9,993 bases of DNA from Lachnospiraceae bacterium. GTDB taxonomy: Bacteria > Bacillota > Clostridia > Lachnospirales > Lachnospiraceae. Shown piece by piece: positions 5,821 to 9,993 of this stretch. The stretch is taken from the NCBI GenBank assembly GCA_003519685.1, contig DOWG01000192.1:1-9993 (forward strand). Direction: 5' to 3'. The notes beneath the pieces are model-generated. The model was not told the origin of the DNA. It was given only the letters and a program-made list of their open reading frames with translations, and made no database searches. The position numbers were made by a program, and so were the translations under genes. Numbering within the stretch: the first letter of the stretch is position 1; the number at the start of each line of letters is the position of its first letter.

Positions 5821-8067
5821 TTACAGCTGTGCCCTCTGCCCTTTATCGCCGCGTTTCCTGTTCCGTACTTTCTTGGCGTTTAGAACCTTATCCTCATACT
5901 CGAAGGTCTCGGTATTCGGATCAAGTGCGGCAGCAAAGCATATGGTATCCTCTTTTTCCAGCGTTATCGCTTTCACGCCGCGGCCGGTTTTCTTCATTTC
6001 CGGTACCTGAGATAATGGGAACCCAAGGGATAATCCTTTTTCAGTCAGAAGGATAACCTTTAAAATTCCGAATAGTACATCGCTGGCAGTCAAGAGGCGA
6101 ATGCTTACTACTGCATCCCCCTCCTCCAGTTTGGTTGCATTTATCTGGGAACGGTTCGTTTCAAATTCCGCACCGGATACTTGTTTAATAAATCCGTTTC
6201 TGGTTACAAATAGCAGCTGGGATTCAAACAATTCCTCGAAGGAAACATATAAAATTACGGTTTCCTTTTCCAGCTTACATAGATTGTGAATGAGGGTGCC
6301 TTTATCCTTGACCTTAACTCTCGGTATATTTTCTGCTTTTACCTGGAACATATTGCCCTCCGCGGAAAATACGCAGAGCTTGTCCGTGCTCTTCATCGGT
6401 ATCATATGGACAAATTCTTTCAGGTTATCCTCAGAAGCTCTGCTATAGCTGGCGGCATCAATGGATTTGGTATATCCAAAGCGATCGATCAGGACATAGA
6501 TGTCCTCCACCTTAACTTCTTCTACATATTCTGCCGCCGCGGCATTTTCCAGCTTCGTTCTTCGCGGGGTATGGAATTTCTTTTTATATTCCCGCAGCTG
6601 TGCTTTGATTACTTTAAATAATTCCTTTTGATCGCCCAGAATCTTCTTATATTCTTCAATGGAAGCGGCAAGGGAGTCATTTTCATCATGCAGCTTTATG
6701 ATTTCTAATCCGATTAATTTGCTGAGCTGCATAGCCAGAATGGCTTCTGCCTGTCGTTCTGTAAAGTTTAGCTTTGAGGCACTCTGCTCGGATTTTTTTG
6801 ATTTAAAACGGATTCCCTCCGTATTACCGTTGATCAGGCAGTCCTTCGCCTGCTTGATGGAGCTGCTTCCCCGTAAGATTTCGATGATCAGATCAATGAC
6901 ATTGGTCGCCTTGATTAAGCCTTCTACGATTTCCTGACGCTTTATGGTCTTATCCAGCAAATACTCATATTCTTTGGTGTAGAGCTCTGCCTGAAAATCT
7001 ACAAATTCTCCGATCATACTTTTTAGATTAAAGATAACCGGCTGCTGATCTTTTATGGCAAGTAGATTCACACTGTAGGTATCTTCCATAGGTGTTTTCT
7101 TATATAGACCGTTGAGCAGGTTATCGAGATCCCGGTCTTTTTTGACCTCTATTACGATACGGATTCCTTCCTTGGAGGATTCGTCCCGGACATCAAATAT
7201 TTCATCAAATACCTTATCCTTCATCAGGGATACAAGGCCTTCCACCAGCTTTGTCTTGTTGCCTGCAACGGTGTAGGGAATTTCTGTTATTACAATATTT
7301 TTCCTGCCATTATCACCGTTCTCTATCTTGTGGTTTGCGCGAATCCGTATCTTCCCTTCACCGGTCTCATAGATTGCAGCAAGTTCCGCCTGATTGACAA
7401 TGGTTCCTCCGGTAGGAAAGTCGGGTGCCGGGATATAGGTCATTAATTTTTGGATTGTGATATTCGGGTTGTCGATATAAGCGATGACACCATCAATTAC
7501 CTCATCCGGATTGTGCGGGGGGATGTTGGTAGCCATACCGACAGCGATCCCGGTCGTACCGTTAATGAGCAGGTTCGGGATTTTCGCCGGAAGAACGGAA
7601 GGCTCCTTTTCACTGTTATCAAAGTTGGGATCAAAATGTACCAGTCCCTTTTCCATATCCCCCAGCAATGCCATTGCACCCGCGGAAAGTCTTGCTTCCG
7701 TGTAGCGCATAGCCGCGGCGCTGTCGCCGTCAATGGAACCGAAGTTGCCATGGCCGTCAACGAGGGGAACCCGCAGAGCGAAGTCCTCCGCCATATGCAC
7801 CAGGGCGTCATAGATGGAGCTATCTCCGTGTGGATGGTATTTACCCATGGTATCGCCGACAATACGCGCGCTCTTTCTATGTGGTTTTGCAGGATCCAGT
7901 CCCAGCTCCATCATGGAATATAAAATTCTGCGCTGTACCGGCTTTAAACCGTCTCTTACATCGGGTAATGCCCTGGCGATAATAACACTCATGGCATAAT
8001 CCCGGTAGCTGTTTTTCATTTCTTCCGAAAAATCCAATTGTATGACCTGATCGGTATTATTCTTCAT
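5821..8067 (-). CDS. parC: Type IIA DNA topoisomerase subunit A, ParC-like (topoisomerase IV)
   Basis: The DNA-cleaving subunit, which with the ParE-like partner passes one duplex through another to decatenate or relax DNA. The 748 residues contain the winged-helix domain with catalytic Tyr122 (codon at 7702-7704) preceded by Arg121, the tower and coiled-coil region (about 150-490), and a C-terminal beta-pinwheel (about 515-730). The canonical GyrA box QRRGGKG is absent; its likely equivalent reads VKVKDKG, favouring topoisomerase IV over gyrase, and the length is close to E. coli ParC (752). A later blade has the related KKTGRGVKAI. The quinolone-determining positions in GyrA numbering are Ser83 and Asp87, the sensitive-type residues. 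GGAGG (plus-strand 8079-8083) lies 11 nt from the ATG, a rather long spacing. It follows the ParE-like gene by 72 bp in a parE-parC operon. A divergent GyrA paralogue remains possible. Confidence 0.85.
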   Translation of the reverse strand: MKNNTDQVIQLDFSEEMKNSYRDYAMSVIIARALPDVRDGLKPVQRRILYSMMELGLDPAKPHRKSARIVGDTMGKYHPHGDSSIYDALVHMAEDFALRVPLVDGHGNFGSIDGDSAAAMRYTEARLSAGAMALLGDMEKGLVHFDPNFDNSEKEPSVLPAKIPNLLINGTTGIAVGMATNIPPHNPDEVIDGVIAYIDNPNITIQKLMTYIPAPDFPTGGTIVNQAELAAIYETGEGKIRIRANHKIENGDNGRKNIVITEIPYTVAGNKTKLVEGLVSLMKDKVFDEIFDVRDESSKEGIRIVIEVKKDRDLDNLLNGLYKKTPMEDTYSVNLLAIKDQQPVIFNLKSMIGEFVDFQAELYTKEYEYLLDKTIKRQEIVEGLIKATNVIDLIIEILRGSSSIKQAKDCLINGNTEGIRFKSKKSEQSASKLNFTERQAEAILAMQLSKLIGLEIIKLHDENDSLAASIEEYKKILGDQKELFKVIKAQLREYKKKFHTPRRTKLENAAAAEYVEEVKVEDIYVLIDRFGYTKSIDAASYSRASEDNLKEFVHMIPMKSTDKLCVFSAEGNMFQVKAENIPRVKVKDKGTLIHNLCKLEKETVILYVSFEELFESQLLFVTRNGFIKQVSGAEFETNRSQINATKLEEGDAVVSIRLLTASDVLFGILKVILLTEKGLSLGFPLSQVPEMKKTGRGVKAITLEKEDTICFAAALDPNTETFEYEDKVLNAKKVRNRKRGDKGQRAQL

Positions 8068-8108
8068 CTATTCTTAAACCTCCGTGCTAACCATCCACTA
8101 ATCCAAAA

Positions 8109-8137
8109 ATTATAGTGACAATGATTGGTATTTTTAA
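8109..8137 (-). promoter_or_regulatory. Possible weak internal promoter ahead of parC
   Basis: In the 72-bp gap between the two topoisomerase genes the minus strand carries a perfect TATAAT (plus-strand 8109-8114), with a poor -35 TTAAAA (plus-strand 8132-8137) 17 nt upstream. It could give some parC-only transcript, but AT-rich spacers often contain such hexamers by chance. No terminator is seen in the gap, so co-transcription with parE is expected. Confidence 0.25.
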
Positions 8138-8139
8138 TA

Positions 8140-9993
8140 TTAGATATCAAGTTTTGCGTATTTCGCTTCTTCCATAATAAAGGCCCGTCTGGGAGGAACA
8201 TTGTTGCTCATCAGGGTGGTGGTAACTTCGTCCGCTTCTATCGTATCACTAACCGATATCTGAGCCAATACTCTTGTCTCGGGATCCAGGGTAGTCTCCC
8301 AAAGCTGATGCGCATCCATTTCTCCGAGGCCCTTATAGCGCTGCAGTGTTAAAATTTTATGTCCGAAGTTTTTACGGAATTTCTCCAGATCAAAATCGTT
8401 GAACAGGTATTCTGACTTTCTGGAGTTTTTACCCTTCCCGGACCCTTCATATTCAACACGGTACAACGGGGGCATGCCTCGGTAGATCTTGCCTTCCAGA
8501 ATCAATTGCGGCATAAACCGGTAGAAAAAGGTCAGCAGAAGGGTACTAATATGCGCACCATCGACATCTGCATCGGTTAGAATAATGATTTTGTCATAGC
8601 GGAGCTTGGTGATATCAAAATCATCGCCGATACCGCAGCCAAAGGTTGCAATCATGATTTTTATTTCGTTGTTTAATAAAATTTTATCTAGGGAAGCTTT
8701 CTCCACATTCAGGATTTTTCCGCGAAGGGGAAGAACTGCCTGTGTTTTTCGGTTCCGGGCCGTCTTAACGGTGCCGCCTGCAGAATCTCCCTCCACAATG
8801 TACAGCTCGCATTCTTCCGGTTTCTTGGAGGAGCAGGAGGCAAGCTTACTTCTGGTGTCCACGTCACTCAGCTGCTTAAGTACCGCATTTCGCGCCTTGT
8901 CCCCTGCCTTTCTTGCATTGAAGGATTTCATAGAATTATCCAGGATTGCCCGCAGCACTTCAACATTTTTATCAAACCAGCGCTGCGCTTCGGTGGAAAA
9001 TACATCCTCTACGGCAGTCTTTGCATCCGTATTACCGAGCTTTGTCTTTGTCTGGCCTTCAAACTGAGGATCCGGATGCTTGATGGAGACAATAGCGACA
9101 AGGCCGTTACGGATATCTTTACCATCGAAATTTTCATCCTTATCCTTAAGAATATTCAATTCACGGGCATATTGATTCATGACCCGGGTTAATCCAGATT
9201 TAAAGCCGGTTACCAGGGTACCGCCGTCAACCACGTTGATACAGTTACAGTAGGAATTGATCTGTTCCGTGTAATTATCGGTATATTGCAATGCGATTTC
9301 CACCTCAATATCCCCGCTTGTCCCCTCCAGATAAATGGGTTCCTCGTGGAGTACATTCATTTCCCTGGTCAGATAGGATACAAAACTTTTGATCCCGTAT
9401 TCCTCAATATAGCTCTTAGTGATTCCGTTTATTTCATCGGTATAGTTGATCAGTAAATTTTTATTCAGGAAAGCAATTTCCTTCAGCTTCTTTTGTATGG
9501 TCTCAGATTTGAACTCCACCGTTTCGAAAATAGTATCATCCGGATAAAAGGTTACTTTTGTTCCGGTGTCTGATTTATTGCATTTGCCTACGACAGGAAG
9601 TAAACCGTTTTCCAGTTCAACGACCGGATGTCCTCCGTTTGCGTATTCATCACGATATATTTTTCCGTCCCGCTTGATCTCGATAATCATTCGTTTTGAG
9701 AGCGCATTCACAACAGAGGCGCCGACACCGTGAAGGCCCCCCGATACTTTATAGACAGAATTTCCAAACTTACCTCCGGCATGAAGTATCGTATAAACGA
9801 CACGTACGGAAGGAATCTTCTTTGTTGGGTGAAGATCGACCGGAATACCCCGGCCGTTATCTTTTATTTCAATACCGCCATCTTTTCTAAGCTTAATATC
9901 AATTTGTGTACAGTAACCTGCTAAATGTTCATCAATCCCATTGTCAAGGATTTCCCAGACCAGCTGATGTAAGCCCCTCGGTCCGGTGCTGCC
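8140..9993 (-). CDS. parE: Type IIA DNA topoisomerase subunit B, ParE-like, N-terminus truncated by window
   Basis: The ATPase subunit partnering the ParC-like protein. In the window 617 residues are encoded; the frame is still open at 9993, where it reads GSTGPRGLH, so by comparison with E. coli GyrB roughly 30-40 N-terminal residues including the start are missing. Visible in order are the GHKL ATPase motifs EILDNGIDE (Mg/ATP Asn), DNGRGIP and GGLHGVGASVVNALS; the transducer loop GQTKTKLGN with the ATP-contacting Gln-Thr-Lys; the TOPRIM motifs EGDSAGG (plus-strand 8773-8793), PLRGKILNVEKA and DADVDGAH (8557-8574 for DADVDG); and the tail motif RYKGLGEMDAHQLWETTLDP. The residues after EGDSAGG read TVKTARNR rather than the SAKQGRDR of E. 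coli GyrB, and the C-terminus reads LMSNNVPPRRAFI. No large GyrB-type insertion is present. Pairing with a subunit A lacking a GyrA box supports ParE; a second gyrase-type B subunit is the alternative. Confidence 0.87.
   Translation of the reverse strand, partial: GSTGPRGLHQLVWEILDNGIDEHLAGYCTQIDIKLRKDGGIEIKDNGRGIPVDLHPTKKIPSVRVVYTILHAGGKFGNSVYKVSGGLHGVGASVVNALSKRMIIEIKRDGKIYRDEYANGGHPVVELENGLLPVVGKCNKSDTGTKVTFYPDDTIFETVEFKSETIQKKLKEIAFLNKNLLINYTDEINGITKSYIEEYGIKSFVSYLTREMNVLHEEPIYLEGTSGDIEVEIALQYTDNYTEQINSYCNCINVVDGGTLVTGFKSGLTRVMNQYARELNILKDKDENFDGKDIRNGLVAIVSIKHPDPQFEGQTKTKLGNTDAKTAVEDVFSTEAQRWFDKNVEVLRAILDNSMKSFNARKAGDKARNAVLKQLSDVDTRSKLASCSSKKPEECELYIVEGDSAGGTVKTARNRKTQAVLPLRGKILNVEKASLDKILLNNEIKIMIATFGCGIGDDFDITKLRYDKIIILTDADVDGAHISTLLLTFFYRFMPQLILEGKIYRGMPPLYRVEYEGSGKGKNSRKSEYLFNDFDLEKFRKNFGHKILTLQRYKGLGEMDAHQLWETTLDPETRVLAQISVSDTIEADEVTTTLMSNNVPPRRAFIMEEAKYAKLDI

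Overview
The window looks like chromosomal DNA of a low-to-moderate GC Firmicute, most likely a clostridial anaerobe of the Lachnospiraceae type. This rests on strong GGAGG-type ribosome binding sites, AT-rich spacers with near-consensus sigma-A promoters, and protein sequences of Gram-positive character. The taxonomic call is inference. The gene content is mostly housekeeping and carbon metabolism: there are no transposases, phage genes, CRISPR arrays, tRNAs or rRNAs.

Layout from left to right. (1) Positions 1-1481, minus strand: guaA (GMP synthase), cut by the window start so that the last C-terminal residues are missing. (2) Positions 1482-2023: a gene-free stretch of about 540 bp with dense signals. 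It holds a tandem 9-bp repeat, a plus-strand promoter whose spacer and -10 box lie inside a 25-nt palindrome, a candidate transcript of about 150 nt ending in a strong intrinsic terminator, and then a second near-consensus promoter for the next gene. (3) Positions 2024-2875, plus strand: a Cof-type HAD-IIB phosphatase. (4) Positions 2898-4589, minus strand: ptsI (PTS enzyme I), convergent with the HAD gene and without an HPr gene beside it. (5) Positions 4590-4837: a divergent intergenic region with a good promoter for each of ptsI and araD. (6) Positions 4838-5539, plus strand: araD (L-ribulose-5-phosphate 4-epimerase). (7) Positions 5540-5820: a convergent spacer filled by a 218-nt imperfect inverted repeat. 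(8) Positions 5821-8067 and 8140-9993, minus strand: a ParC-like and a ParE-like type IIA topoisomerase subunit in parE-parC order, the latter cut by the window end.

Functionally, ptsI starts sugar uptake through the PTS, araD feeds pentoses into the pentose phosphate pathway, guaA makes GMP, and parE/parC encode one heterotetrameric topoisomerase. Nothing suggests that these form one pathway; only parE-parC looks like an operon.

The two most interesting items are non-coding. The first is the 218-nt hairpin at 5591-5808: by hand alignment, all nine transition differences between its arms are of the kind that keep G-U pairing in the plus-strand RNA. The second is the promoter, palindrome and terminator unit at 1722-1907, which has no recognisable gene in it.
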